Positions 1 to 12,066 of a stretch of 64,000 nucleotides of DNA are shown piece by piece. This DNA comes from Marsupella aquatica. Lineage: Eukaryota > Marchantiophyta. The stretch lies in assembly GCA_973895155.1 (NCBI GenBank), contig OZ316897.1, forward strand, positions 5,022,001 through 5,086,000, in the 5' to 3' direction. A program made the position numbers and the translations under genes. The first letter of the stretch is position 1. Every line of letters starts with the position of its first letter. The notes under the pieces were generated by a model. The model had not been told where the DNA came from. It searched no databases and was given only the letters and a program-made list of their open reading frames with translations.

Positions 1-2
1 AA

Positions 3-545
3 TAGCGCCTGGCGCTAAGTAAGTGAGATGATAACTTCAGGCTCCAAATGCACATAGTAATGTATGGTTTGACAAGCATCATCTCAGATGACACGATTGT
101 CCAAATTCCCTTTGATAGCGCCAGGCGCTAGCAAATATGTATCATGTATATCTGGTTCGTAACGGTAACTCCCAATGCTAGCGCCAGGCGCTATCAAAGG
201 TGTACTCGATAATCAAACGATAACTTTAACGGTTATCAGGTTAATGTTTATTAGCGCCCGACGCTAGTAAACTATTCGAAAAGAAATGTTCTATTCTCGA
301 AAGAATATTATCTTCCGTGTCATATATGAGAGGATAAAGAGACCATAACGATATCTCCCTATGATAGTGCCAGGCGCTAACGAAACTTTGAGTCAATTTT
401 TGAAGGTTCTAGACTGTAATATTTTACTAGCGCCTGGCGCTAGTAAAAACTTATATGCTAAATTACAATTTCTTGAATGAATATGATGTTCATGATAGAT
501 TCAAGGAACCTTCACAACGGACGCCAATGATAGCGTCGGGCGCTA
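3..545. repeat. Cluster of seven family A palindromes
   Basis: Seven copies lie at 3-17, 116-130, 179-193, 252-266, 365-379, 428-442 and 531-545. Four match TAGCGCCwGGCGCTA exactly: two 7-nt arms around one central A or T. The other three carry one or two changes. Spacing is irregular, from about 60 to 115 nt, and the sequence between copies is unrelated apart from loose runs like AACGGTAACTT. This is therefore neither a tandem satellite nor CRISPR. The cluster lies upstream of the ParB-like gene. Confidence 0.85.
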
Positions 546-912
546 TCTAATAACGACTCGCTCTTCAACGGTAACTTCAACGGACATTTTAGTCGATTCA
601 AGTATAATATTTATGGAGGTAGCAGGCCAATGGTAACTTAAACAGATACCTTTTTATGCACTGTGAGGTCTACTTGTCAGTCCCAGATTTAATCAACGGT
701 GCATTTCGCTCCAGGTGTCCAACGTCCCCCAACTCACATGCCACCAGAGGTCCAGTCGTCGTACATTTAGGGTACTTTGCTTCCTTTGGAATTGTTCCTG
801 CTGAGGCAGATTCTTCTCATTTGCATTGGTGTCATTGAGGGATGCGTGAAGGAGAATCCGCACGATTAAGCGTACAAACTCCCAAACAAACTCCCGTATG
901 AAACAAAATTGA
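546..912. other. No gene supported upstream of the family A ParB-like gene
   Basis: This stretch contains only a 60-codon ORF at 656-838 with no recognisable domain and no similarity to neighbouring genes. It probably includes the leader of the gene starting at 913. I see no clear TATA box. Confidence 0.4.
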
Positions 913-2022
913 ATGGGAAAAATCTCCGCATCGCAGTTGGGAGAGTATATCGAAATGGGATCTGGGTTGCCAAACCATTCCCAGTCCTCAGAGTCATCAT
1001 ATTCCAGTTGTGTTTCAAGTCGAAGAGTAACTCATTCCACAACGCAGTATCCTCTCAGTCAAGTTGAGCTTCCTTGTCCAAAACCGAGGCGATTGAAAAT
1101 GGAACATGTTGGTGAGTTTGCCGTTCAGAATGTCGATGACATTGAGAAATCGGTGGTCGATGTCATTGAAAAGCACGTGATGTTGTTTGGAGTTGATGCA
1201 AATGGGTTACCAAAGGAGCCTCCTTTATGTCATCTCGTTCACATGGAGGTTGTGCGCACTCTTCAGAGGAACAATCAATTGATTGAGAAGCTGAAGGACT
1301 CGTTCCGGACATCTGGATACAATTTGTCCATTGGCATGCGCTTTTTCGTTCAACCATCCAATGCTGAAGGTAATCTGCAGATTTGTACAGATGAAATTCG
1401 GGGCACTTGGGATCCTCTTTGGATCATGGAGAACCAGTTGTTCGAAGCGGAATGTGAATCAGACCCCGCTTTCCACGTCCTCAAGGACAAAATGTTCTAT
1501 GTTTTTGATGGAAATCATCGGTTGTTTTCGTGGACTCAAGTCACAAACGAGAGTCTAGAGAATCCTAAGTATCAACCTCGCGTGCGATGCACAATTTTCA
1601 AAGGAGACAAGGCATCAATCATCGAGATTGAGGCAGCGATGCATATTGTTAACCAGTGAGTTTTCTTTCACCACCAACTACTCTTCCCAAATTTGATTGT
1701 TTCCCTTCAACAATTTCTCCCTTTTTTTAGGTTGTATTGTTAGGTTAGCGCCAGGCGCTATTTCTAATGTCCTCAATTTCACAGGACGGGACAGGCAGTG
1801 GTAAAGTCTTCTTGGATTTTGGATGCAGACAGAATCAAGAGGATTTTGGCTCATGATCTGGAGTACTACAAACCCATAATTGATGAGGTAAATTATGCAA
1901 AATTCGAGAAGACGAGGAAAGGAACCCAAAAGGGTTCATGGTTTACCAAGAAGATGCCGATGGAGGCGTTGGTATACATCCTGTGTGAAAACAAGATCAA
2001 ATCATACTCGCAGCAATTTCAG
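913..2022 (+). CDS. ParB/sulfiredoxin-like domain protein, family A (two exons visible)
   Basis: The likely product is a DNA-binding or nuclease-like protein of the ParB/sulfiredoxin fold, assigned from one motif and its surroundings. Exon 1 runs 913-1655. A GTGAGT donor at 1656 and a TTTCACAG acceptor ending at 1784 join it in frame to exon 2 (1785 to about 2022). The first 60 residues are Ser/Pro-rich and low in complexity. Around residues 195-210 is FYVFDGNHRLFSW, which resembles the D-G-x-H-R core of ParB/Srx domains, followed by a short beta-rich stretch ending RVRCTIF. Exon 2 is Lys-rich and probably helical (ILDADRIKRIL). The exon 2 end at CAG/GTGATG is a guess, and the ORF stays open to 2220. 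The palindromes at 1746 and 2226 fall in the introns. The function in the element is unknown; the fold assignment needs a profile search. Confidence 0.5.
1746..1760. repeat. Intronic family A palindrome
   Basis: An exact copy (TAGCGCCAGGCGCTA) sits inside the 129-bp intron of the ParB-like gene, between the GTGAGT donor at 1656 and the acceptor at 1784. It therefore lies in sequence that would be transcribed but removed. Confidence 0.8.
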
Positions 2023-2225
2023 GTGATGAAGAACCAAGCGGGTATGGCACGCGTGACAGTAAACAGGAAACAGGTTTACTGGTACCAGCAAAAATTTTCC
2101 TGTTACCAGCAAAAAGTTACTATTACCAGGAAAAATAACCATGTTAAAATATTTTCTAAAAAGTCACATTTTCCAAAAAAATTTAAATTGCAACGTTCTT
2201 TGGCTAGGTTTGGGCACTAGCATTA

Positions 2226-2242
2226 CCAGCGCCGGGCGCTGG
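2226..2242. repeat. Family A palindrome variant, extended
   Basis: CCAGCGCCGGGCGCTGG keeps the GCGCC/GGCGC core and is symmetrical over 17 nt, with the outer TA replaced by CCA/TGG. It lies just past the probable end of exon 2, in AT-rich sequence that also repeats short pieces such as ACAGGAAACAG and TTACCAGCAAAAA (2060-2350). Confidence 0.65.
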
Positions 2243-2484
2243 CAAAAAAAATGAAAAATTTGAAGAAAAAACTTTTTTTTTCCCAAAAAAATTTCCAAAA
2301 AGAATAAAAAAAAATTACCACTTGTTTTCCTGTTAGAAGTTTCTGTTTCCTGTTACTGTTTGCTGTATCCTGTCGTTTGTAAATACCCCAACCAAGCGAG
2401 CAATTCCGGTGCTCCATGGTCGGTCGAAGAGACAAATCTTTGACACAATCAGATGATGAAGGAAGCCACTAAGGAGTGGACCGT
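2243..2484. other. Family A non-coding tail up to the G1 insertion point
   Basis: AT-rich, low-complexity DNA with several short runs of the type TTTCCTGTT. A short open stretch from about 2400 may be a further exon of the ParB-like gene, cut off by G1 at 2485. No gene can be called. Confidence 0.35.
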
Positions 2485-5400
2485 TGTCACGTCATCAGCC
2501 TTGGCCTTACTTCGGGCTTCGACTTAAATAGGCACATCCTTGTCAAAATGAGGGTTCGGGCAGGGAGGGAGGCACAAAATGCACCCAACTTACATATAAT
2601 AGCGCTAAGTGCGCCTATCATCATATATGGACACCTCCTAGGTATGATTTGTGTTCCACCGCCGGAACGTACCTCAATCGATAGCAGGATCGACCCTGGC
2701 TTAAGGGCTTCTAAGCCTTCGTATTGTCCGCCTTCGATCCGGATTTTTGTGGTATGGATGCTCAACCCGGGCTCACAACCACGTACACGCAAGCTGCACC
2801 CCGTGCACTACTTGGGTAGTGCGTTTGGCCAAGCGTTGGCACCTATACACGAGATTCACACTCATACATACGCACAAGCATAAAATCTTGATTTATACGA
2901 AGGAAATAACGGGAAGGGATTTTACTCCATAAGAGACATATGCGTACACTTAGTTGACCCGAATGCTCTGGAGTGAACAGGTTCGAGGCCGAGGGGTACA
3001 CTACAACGGAGCCCGGCTCCGCACTCGCCCAGCAAGCTTAGTCTTACACCCTCCCCTTGGTACTCTCCACTCCCAGAGGTCGGGAGTCCCCGCACATACC
3101 GCGGATGTCCAATACTGAGACTATAACCCCCCTGCCTCTACCGAGGGGTGCACTAAATACTAAGGGCCGAGGAACGGAGTGTCCTCCTGCCTGAAGATTC
3201 GCTGACTTAGGTCCTAACTAATCTGACTGTTAGGCCAAAAAATGGCTCTGTCTTATTAGAAGATCCTAACCGAGGCAGGCTGGACAGCATGGCGATGCTG
3301 CTCTAACTAGGGCAGGTTCCTGTCCCCATAGCCTGATTTAGCTATTCCTAACCCTATTCTATTCCTACTCCGCCGCTAATGCCTGACACGCTTGCCAGAG
3401 CCGCCCGAGTGGGAGCGACCATCCCGCTGCTTATGAAGTCTGTCGTTGTCTGCCTTGAGGAGCTGGACCTGGTCCAGCAGAGATTCGTTCTCTCGCTTCG
3501 CCGTGTCCGTCTCCTCCGCTGCCTCCTGGCATGCCTCCTCCAGCTGCTGGGCATCGCTCGTTAGCTTGCCCGCCAGCTGGTCCTGCTTCTCGGCTTCGGT
3601 TTGGAGCCGTGCCACTTCGGCCTATAGCGTGGCTATCTCCACAGTGTCCCGCTAGGCCCGTTCTTCGGCCTCCTCCAGGTCTTTCTGCCAGATGATAGTT
3701 TGATTCTTCAAACTGTCAATCTAGTTCCAGAGTCGTGCAATCTCGGCCTCGTTCCCAGCTTTGGCCTGTTCGGCTAGGGCGATAAGGGCATGCGCCTTCG
3801 CTAACAACTCATCGGCGGCTGCAACTTTGGGTCGTAGTTGCAGAAGCTCAGCCTCTTGAGCTGCAACTTCGTTCTTTAAGTATACGGACTCCACCCGGTA
3901 CCGCTCTATCCTCTGAAGGGCCTCTGACTTGGCCCGACCTGCCTTTACTGTGGCAACCAACTCCTGATTGAAGAAACATGCTACCTTCTGGGCCATGAAT
4001 TCCCCGGTATCCCTGGCAATTTGATGAGAGAAATCTCCCAAAAGCCCCTTCATAAATGTACCCGGTACAAAGAGTTCCGGGTGGTCCAGGTTGTGCCTGT
4101 CCGGAGTTGGGCACGGGCAGACGTCAACACGCGCGGGGGCCGGGGCAGTGACATCCAGCCCTGGGGACGTAGTGTTGGAAGGGGTTGGAGTGTCCTCCTG
4201 CAGCAATGTTCGGTTCTCCGGAATAGCCACCGGTGGGTCTTTGGGAGACCCGAGCTTGAGTAAGGCCTCCGCTGTACCAACTTTTGTACTTGGCCCGGCC
4301 TGTTGGATCGCATCTAGGGTTGCGATTACCGACCCATCCGGTACCTCCTCGGTCACGACTACAGCTACTTGTGGAGGTGGGGTGGGTGAAGGCTGCGTGT
4401 CCGCTGGACTTCGGGCCTCAGGTTGGGGCCGTCTCTCCAAGGCCGGGAAAACCCACCTAGTTGGGACCAGCTTTGTAACCTTGACACGGGGAAGGGTTCG
4501 TCGATCTCGATGTGGCTAGCAAAATATGCCTTCCCGCCAATGTATAGCGTCTTTCTTCGCCACTCCATCTCTTCATGGAATTTCTTAGCGAAGTACGACG
4601 CCCACTTCCTAGGTCGATAGTTCTCGACCTGGATAACTTGGGCAGCGGAGATCTCCCCCCAGGGTTCCATCATGTGGAGGGCGTACCTTTGGAACTCCAG
4701 TCGCTCAGCTATCTTGGGGATGAGGCAGGTCCTCATCACAAACCCGTTGTCCACTGCTCCCTTAGAGGGAAAACTCGAGGATTGGTACTTGGCTCCCTTG
4801 CCCCCGAGAGCCCGTGATTCGATCGGTGGTCACCTTCGGGTAACCCGAAGATCATCTTGAGCCGTTCCTTTGTGAGGGACATATTCCTTCCCCGCAGCTG
4901 AGTATGTTGACGTGCGTCATCATAATTCTTGACAATTCCGTCATGTCCTCCCCGTAGTACTTGCAAGTGTTCCAGGGGAGAGAGGCGAGGTGCTCGAATC
5001 TCTTAGTCTTCAGGTACACTGCATGTTTGGGATGGAGGATGTTTTATGCATGTTTTCCCCCATGCGGTGCATTATCACCTTGGCCGCGGCTACCTTGGCC
5101 AATGGTAACCCGGATGCAGCGGCTGGTTCCTTCCTCTTCTTCCCCCGTGACTGGCTCAGGGAGGGTGACACCTCCCCATCCTCTCGATCGGGCATAGGTA
5201 GTGCTACTGCCATTAGTATTGGGCCCGGGGCGGCCACGGTCATCGTGTTGTCTGCTGGAGCCGCTCCTTGGGTCTGAGCATGGGGAGGGGACGATGTAGT
5301 ATCGGCCCCCTGAGTGTTTGCTCCTCTGGGCCGCCTGAGCAAGGGTGGGGTAGCCTCATCGTCGTCGCTAAGGTCCACAACATTGATGATGGAGCGTACT

Positions 5401-6351
5401 TGTACTAGCGGGGCGATCGGCGGTGGGGGTTGGCTAGGCTGAGGCTGAGACTGAGACTGAAGCTGAGCCTGAGTCTGCGTTGGTGCGGGTACGGGTATGT
5501 GGTCGACTGGGCCGGCACCGGCGGTTGAGGATCTAGTTCCCATGAAGCTCTGTAGGTGCTGGTAGAAGTTCTTCGAAGCAAGTGCAGACGGCCTTGTCGA
5601 ATGGGTAGTGTTGGACTCATTGTTGATGATAGCCCGAACCTGAGCAGGGATGTGGTCGAAGTGATGTCATTGCAAGTCGATCGTACCCGGGATATTGAAG
5701 ACCTCATCCGGAAGCCAAAGCAATGCTTCCCAGAAACCGATATATTTGTCTCCGTTGAAGAAGTACCCAGATACCTCTGCTGGTCGGTAAAGCTCGCTCT
5801 GAGACGGGTAGTCAAAGTTAAGGATATAGTGGTCTCGTCCTACTAGGCGGATGGCTCTCTCGTACTCGCGTTCGATTTTGTATCGGCGCGGGTTGGCGTG
5901 TTTCAATGAGTCGGCCAAGTGTCTTCCGGTAGATAGGAACTGCGTCCAGAATCGAATGGCCAAACTAGAGAGGATCGTGTGCGACATTCAGAGGAGATAG
6001 CAGTGGCGACTAAGAGAGAACGAGAGAGCTGGGGTTGAATCTGGCGCGTGGACTGATGGACTGGTGCACTACAAAGGGTCGACTCCCCTTTTATACCTTG
6101 AGGGCTTGTCGATCACCCGACGTCTCCTCGTTGCCTATAGGCCCCTCCACGCTCGCAACCCGGGCGTGCGAATGGCGACACGCCGCCAGTCCGAACATGA
6201 ATTCCCCTTATTGACTAATGATTTTCTACTCATAATGGTTACCTAAATACTATCGTTATGCTAATAATAGTGGCCTAAGATACCCCTAACGCACGTGCTA
6301 AGTGCGATCCAGACTGAATTACTCATTACTCACCGTACCGGCGGCGTCACA
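2485..6351 (-). repeat. G1 3' LTR (3,867 bp)
   Basis: The boundary at 6351 is where the LTR start (TGTGACGCC on the minus strand) follows a purine-rich tract right after the integrase C-terminus. The boundary at 2485 is where homology with the 5' LTR stops. The first nine bases match the LTR start of element G2 (TGTGATGCC) except for one transition. The part from 3376 to 5987 encodes the degenerate LTR ORF. The part from 2485 to about 3370 is non-coding and presumably holds the U3 end, R and U5. Confidence 0.75.
3376..5987 (-). pseudogene. ORF inside the G1 3' LTR, coiled-coil protein, degenerate
   Basis: Read on the minus strand, this is a broken reading frame of about 850 codons. Its N-terminal third has weakly conserved globular sequence, for example KMIFGLPEGDHR near 4850, which resembles VFGLPIGNKTKVD in the intact G2 LTR ORF. 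The middle is Pro/Ala/Thr-rich. The C-terminus is a charged coiled coil (QLEEACQEAAEETDTAKREN) ending at the TAG at 3376-3378. Stops include TAG codons near 3721, 3653 and 3622, and at least the first reads CAG in the second copy (13337). No enzymatic motif is visible. The position after integrase and inside the LTR matches G2. The function is unknown. Confidence 0.6.
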
Positions 6352-6372
6352 TAGCTCCCTGCTTAATTGTGA
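6352..6372 (-). promoter_or_regulatory. G1 polypurine tract
   Basis: On the minus strand the sequence just before the 3' LTR is AATTAAGCAGGGAGCTA, a purine-rich run of the kind that primes plus-strand DNA synthesis. The same tract (AATTAAGTGGGGAGCTA) precedes the 3' LTR of G2, which fixes both boundaries. Confidence 0.6.
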
Positions 6373-9300
6373 AGCGTCCTCGCGAACATCACTTTCGGCG
6401 TTGTCGTCTTGATGGTGGTACTTCTTTACACGATCGTAACTGACTCACGTGGGGAGTAAATTGCCGGAGTACGTCGCAAGCTCCAAAGATCCGTTGGGGT
6501 AGATCTGATTGACTAGGAAGGGCCCTAACCAACGGGTATGAAGCTTCCCTGGAAACTGCATGTACCTACTATCGTACAGAAGGACCAGATCGCCTGTCAC
6601 GACATCAACCTTCCGTAGTCCTTTGTCGTGCTGCTTCTTAGAAGTTGCTTGCTGGTGTATGGCATGTCGAGATGCTAGTAGCCGTGCCTCTTCTAAGGCT
6701 TCAATCTGATAAACTCGGTCTGACAAACTTTCAGGTTCGGGCAAGCGATCCCGAATACTGACCCGTGGAGTGTGTACTTCAAACTCGACGGGCACCAACG
6801 AATGTTGGCCGAACACAAGAAAGTACGGGCTGTGACTCGTAGTAGTTTTGTAAGCTAGATTATACGAGTACACCACTGCGTACAACTTATCATCCCAATC
6901 CGTTTTGTGCGCAGCTACAGTTTTGTTGAGGATCTTCCCAATGATACCATTGGCTCTCTCTGCCATCCCGTTGGCTTTAGGATGATATGGGGTAGTCTTG
7001 CGGTGCTTGACTAGGTAACGCTCTGTAAGCTGGGCTACAGTGTCATTGAGGAAGTGTGTTCCACGGTCGCTTACCAACTCTAAGGGCGGTCCAAACTGGG
7101 TGAAAATCTGTTCATATAAGAACCTGGCGCTGGTTGCAGCGTCGTCCTTCACCGTAGCCCGCGCTTCGACCCACTTGGTGGAGTAATCTATAGCTAGCAG
7201 GATGTACCTGCATCTTTGCCTTCGGGTAACGGGAGTGAACAGCCTGATGTAATCAATACCCCACTTTTTGAAAGGTGCTAAGGGAAGCACGGATGTGAGA
7301 GGGTGATGATGAGCTCGTCTCGGGGCCCCAGCCCGTTGACACAGGTCACAGCCCTTGATGAAGCGTTGTACATCCCGATGCAACGTAGGCCACCAATACC
7401 CCGAGTCCAGAATCTTTCGGGCTGTCGTGATAGCCGCGAAATGGCCTCCAGCTTCTTCTTCATTCAAGGCCTGCATCACGATAAGTGTTTCCTTATACTC
7501 TAAGCAGCGTCGTAATTTCCCATTAACTCCTTCCTTATGTAGGTGGCCCTGTATCATGACATAAGGCCCGGCTTTCCTTAAAAACACAGCGGCGGCTTCC
7601 TGATTGATGCCGTCAGGGATGCGGCCCGTTAAGAGGAAGGTGATTATTGAACCGTACCACATTGGCGTCCCCGCCCCTACGTGGAACAATTCCTCATCCG
7701 GAAAAATATCATTAATTGGCTGATCAATTGGTACGCCGTCCAGCCTTGAAAAGAAATCGGCATTGAGGTGTACCTTTCCTGGCCGAACCCAAACTTCATA
7801 GTTAAATTCCTAGAGAAGTAGCACCCACCGGGCTATCCGTCCCATCACGTCCGCTTTGTTGACCATGTACTTCAGGCTATCATGATCCGTGTGGAATATG
7901 ACCTTGTAGCCGAGCAGATAGTGTCGGAACTTTTTACACGTGTAGATTATTCACAGAGCTTCTCGATCAGTGGGGGAATAATTCTTTTTGGCTGTGAATA
8001 ATTGACGGCTAGCGAAGTAGATGGGGTGGTCGCGTCCGTCCTCATCAAGCTGACTGAGCACGGATCCAATACAAAACCCTAACACATTGACATACACGTG
8101 GAACTCCTTATTCCAATCTGGAGTGACCATGATAGGTGCGGTGGTGAGTCGTTTACGGAGTTCTTCGAAAGCAATCCGTCTTCGGGGTGTCTCCTCGATC
8201 ACCGCGTCCTTCTTCATCATCTCAGTTAAGGGCAATGCAATTTTAGCAAAGTCTTTAATGAACCAACGGTAATACCCTACACAGCCCAAGAAGGATCGTA
8301 CCGCTTTTTGATCCACGGGGAACACCACCGCCATCCAGGCCGCGACCTTCTCTTGGTCCACCTCGATACCCCGTTTGGACACATGATGCCCGAGTAACAC
8401 TCCCTCCTCTACCCCAAAAAAGCATTTGGCGGGATGTAGTTTGAGGTTAACCTCTCGGCATCGTTGCAATGTACGTCTTAGGTGTTCGGGGTGCATGGCA
8501 ACGGTTCCAAAGATGGCAAAGTCGTCGATAAATATCTCTAGAAATTCTCGTAGGAAATCGTGGAAGATATTCATCATGAGTCGCTGAAACATGGTCGGAG
8601 CGTTACACAGTCCGAACGGCATTCTTCGAAATGCGAAAGTCCCCCATTCTATAGTGAACGTTGTTTTGAGCTGATCCGAGAGGGGAATCCAGATTTGGTT
8701 ATAAACCAAATACCCGTCAAGGAATGTATAAATTTCATTTTGGGCTACCATATCTAGAACCATATCCATGAATGGTAACGGGTAATGGTCTTTTCGGGTC
8801 GCGTCGTTCAACTTACGATAGCCCTGACAGATCCAGATCTTAGGTTTTCCGTCCGTACCTCCCTTTTTTGGTACAATGACAATGGGAGAGACCCAGTCGC
8901 TGGCCATTACCGGGTAGATGATATCTGCGGCGAGGAGACGATCAATTTCCTCCTTCACTAAGATGGAGTACCTCGGGTTCATGCGACATTGTCACTGCCG
9001 TACTGCATTGGGCCCCAAATTCAAATTGATTGTGTGTTCTCCTAACTCGGGGGAGACTCCAGTTAAATCGTGATGGCTCCATGCAAACACATCTTCATAT
9101 TCCTTGAGCAAAGCTTGGATAGATTTTTCTGCCTCCCCAGTCAGAGCGTGGGCCAGGTTAAAAGACTTATCCATCCCAATGGTGTACTTCCGGTAGTGCT
9201 CCTTCCTGATGACTTCAACCTGGTTCCGCAAGCTTGGGTCCAGGCTCGCATCGAGTTCAGCTAACCGAACTCCTCCGTACATGGGTGGAACCGGGATTGG

Positions 9301-10731
9301 TTTCGGGATTGGAGTCACTTCCTCCAATTGTAGGATGGACGGATCCCAGGAAACTCGTTTCTTATGTCTTGGTCTCAGGTTTTTGGCATTGGGCGGTTGT
9401 TTGGCCGGTTTGTGGTCACGAGGCTCTGCACTGGTAGAAGCAACATCGGCGCCCTGCTTAGCTGGAGCCGTGTCCTCCGTATTGATCGGTTGTTTTTGCG
9501 TTTCCTCATCCCGGGCGGTGGAGGTGCTCGGGGTGGACTCAACCGCAAAATACGTGGATACCTCCCCGTTTGCTAATCTGATAGCTTGGGCCGTGGGTTG
9601 ATACGTGAGGTATCCTAACTTGACTGATGTTTCTTCAGTCATGATGTTGATGCCCGCTCCTCCGTCCACGAGAACCATCTTGATGGTACAATTATTAATT
9701 TCAATCGAGATGTCCGGCGCTCCCAGGTCCTCGCATATCATGTTGCAATCCGCGATCCCAACACGGGGTAGTCGCCTCCGTCGTCGACCCATAAGCAACT
9801 CCCTCACTTGCCGTCGGTACTGTGGATTGTTTTGTAGCAGTTGTCTTACTGTTGCTGTAACCGGGCAACTCTTCACGTCTTCCTTAATATCATAGTCCTC
9901 CTTCTTTTCTTCCTTCGGCTGTTGCTTAACTTCCTCCTGCTTTTCTTGCTTTTCTTGCTCCTGTCGTCGGGCGGCTTCAGCTGCTTTGATGTCCTTATCG
10001 ATTGCCTTCTGGTATTCCCGAGCTTCGTAGGCCTCCAACTGTTTCTTTACCATTTCTTTGATGCGGGGGAAAAATAGCTTCGGGTCGTCCCTACGGTAGT
10101 CATCATCTTTCTCTGGGGGTATGTCTATCGCTGGCTGCACCGGAGTAGTATCTTGCTTTTTCTTGCATTTCTCCTCCTGCTTCTCTTCCTTCCGTTTGGC
10201 TCTTGTTGACACTCGGTAGCACTCAGCCTTGTCAGATGGATTAGGGTGCTCCGCCACATCCACCAGATTCACCCACTCGAGGTTGTCATCTTGCCATTCC
10301 ACAGCAATCATTTGGACGACTGCATCGCTCGTGGCCGGTCCGCCCTGAGCTGGTCTTGCTCCATTTGTTCGAGCGGCTATTACCAATGGACAATTGGCCG
10401 TGGAATGAGCTTCCATTTTGCAGACTTGACATAGTGGCATGCCACGGCCATCCCCCTGGCGTCTTGGTTCTGTGCATTCCCTCGCAAAGTGGCTTGGCTT
10501 CTCACAGTTGTAACAAACCAGGGATTGCCAAATCCCTGGTTTAGGGGGAATGCTAGGATTACTGATAACTTGGAAAATTTGGCCATTGTTTGGGTAGGGG
10601 TATGTAGTTCTACCTGCTAAGTTACGCGGACCCACCGTTGAAATCTGATACACCGAATCAGGAGGGTCTTCAAAGAAATACTCTGTGGACTCCGCTTCAG
10701 GTCCCGGGTTGTCGACATCATCTAATTCCAC
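6373..10731 (-). pseudogene. pol: G1 pol: protease, reverse transcriptase, RNase H, integrase (broken)
   Basis: From 10731 downward come two CCHC knuckles (CYNCEKPSHFAREC and CQVCKMEAHSTANC). Next is an aspartic protease with DGGAG in the active-site position (about 9670). Reverse transcriptase (about 9000-8300) has RKLNDATRKDHYPLP, PFGLCNAP and the catalytic FIDDF. RNase H follows, and then integrase (7689-6445) with a zinc-binding GCDLCQRAG, the catalytic acidic residues in WGIDYI, VSDRGTHF and GMAERANG, and a WLGPF C-terminal module. In-frame stops occur at about 10732, 8992, 7948 and 6445, and near 7810, so no full polyprotein can be made. The enzymes would copy RNA and insert the DNA copy in the nucleus. 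Its closest relative in this window is G2. Confidence 0.85.
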
Positions 10732-11963
10732 CTAGAGAACTCGGTTCTTCCATCTTGGGCATTCTTGCACGACATGCCCGGATTGGAAGCACTTTGAACA
10801 CCACGCATGGGCTCGGATCTCAGATGGCTTCTTCTTCTCCATCGGCTTTTCCGCGAGATGTACTGACAGTGCTTTGAGGCGATCCGTGATTTCGTTAAGC
10901 TTGTCTGCTTCGGCAGCCTTTGGATCGGGTATCGTTCTTCGAGCATGGGGTTTGATTTTCCCCTCCTTCTTAACCCTCCTTTTCTTCTTCTTGCTCCGGC
11001 TCTTGCTCTCCGAATCACTTCCCGATGAGCTGGTGGTGGAGGACCCGCTGTTCGAAGTTGAATCTGAACTAGATTTTGTCTCCGAACTGGACAAGGTCGA
11101 ACGATGTTTCTTCTTCTTCTTGCGTTTCTTCTTCTCGTCGTCTGATTCGGAGTCACTGTCACTAAACCCTAAACCCTTCTTGCGGCATGCCCGCTGGCTT
11201 CACCGGGAGTTATAGGTGGACTCCCGGTAGGTTTTGGCGCACACTATGGCTGCTTGCATTGAAATTGGGTTATTCTGGCGCACCCATAATTGCATATTCG
11301 TGGGCAAACCATGGAGGAACCACGTAAGCTGGAGTGCATCACCAGGCCTGGGCCGTATCTTGGCAGCAAGTTTCTGAAACTTCTGAATGAACTTTCACAG
11401 GGACTCTTTTTTCCCATGCGAAGCTGGCCGATCTTTAATAAAGAGCGCTGCTCGGATCCAATAGCACAAAATTCTTGCAGCAACGCAGCTTGGAATTGTG
11501 CCCATGTAGTACCGGGTGGCAGCGAGTTGTACGATGGATGAGCTTCTCCTCGCATCACTCCAGGGAGGACGGTTAGCTTAATGGCGTCTTCCCCGTTAGC
11601 CTTAGCAGTGGCTTCAAACTCATCCAACCATTCATCTGGATCATCCCCATGATGCCCTTTGAAAGGTCGATAATGAAACCGTGATCATTGCAATATTTTT
11701 GGAGGAGCTTGGGCAGCGCGGGCCATCGGCGGGGTGGCTGCCATAGGTACTGGTGGCGGTGGCGGTGGCGATGCTGGCGGTGGTGCAGCAGGAACTGGAG
11801 CAGGACTGGTTGGACCGGACCCCGAGGGTCCTGGTGGTATGTTCATTCGCCGAGGTGATTGCGAATCCTCCGATCTTGAAGAGTCGGAGCTTGCTGTGGT
11901 TGCATTCTCTCGTTCGCTAGTCAATCTCCTCAAGTAGGTTGCTTGAGAATGAGTGACGGGCAT
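10732..11963 (-). pseudogene. gag: G1 gag, frameshifted
   Basis: The coat protein gene begins at 11963, about 100 bp after the primer site. The N-terminal part is Ser/Pro-rich. The capsid-like part (about 11627-11400) has DEFEATAKANGEDAIKL and LPGVMRGEAHPSYN, clearly related to the G2 gag. A frameshift near 11400 and others break it. The last part is Lys/Ser-rich and ends in a CCHC knuckle (CSKCFQSGHVVQEC) before a stop at 10732 that is in frame with pol. Confidence 0.75.
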
Positions 11964-12066
11964 TTACTCATATACACGCGATGGTTAGTAACTCACATGG
12001 GCTTGGTGTATTCTGCCCAGGTGCACCCGCACATGTCTCCCCTCTACTACACGTAGAGTGCCCCCT

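Larger units (their letters stand above)
1..2484. mobile_element. Family A element fragment (ParB-like gene plus dispersed palindromes)
   Basis: This segment runs from the window edge to the point where gypsy element G1 begins. It holds a two-exon ParB-like gene and nine copies of a palindrome of the type TAGCGCCwGGCGCTA. Only the right edge is defined, by the start of G1 at 2485, so the full element and its ends cannot be seen. A second fragment of the same family, recognised by the same palindrome, lies at 48733-49900. I see no transposase, reverse transcriptase or terminal repeats, so the element class is unknown. Calling it mobile is an inference from its recurrence and its setting among transposons. 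Confidence 0.4.

Noticed and set aside
3-545. Evenly repeated palindromes as a CRISPR array
   Set aside because: Spacing is irregular, the repeat is only 15 nt, there are no cas genes and the DNA is eukaryotic with introns and retrotransposons.
656-838. A 60-codon ORF before the family A gene
   Set aside because: It is short, has no domain and shows no relation to the splice structure downstream.
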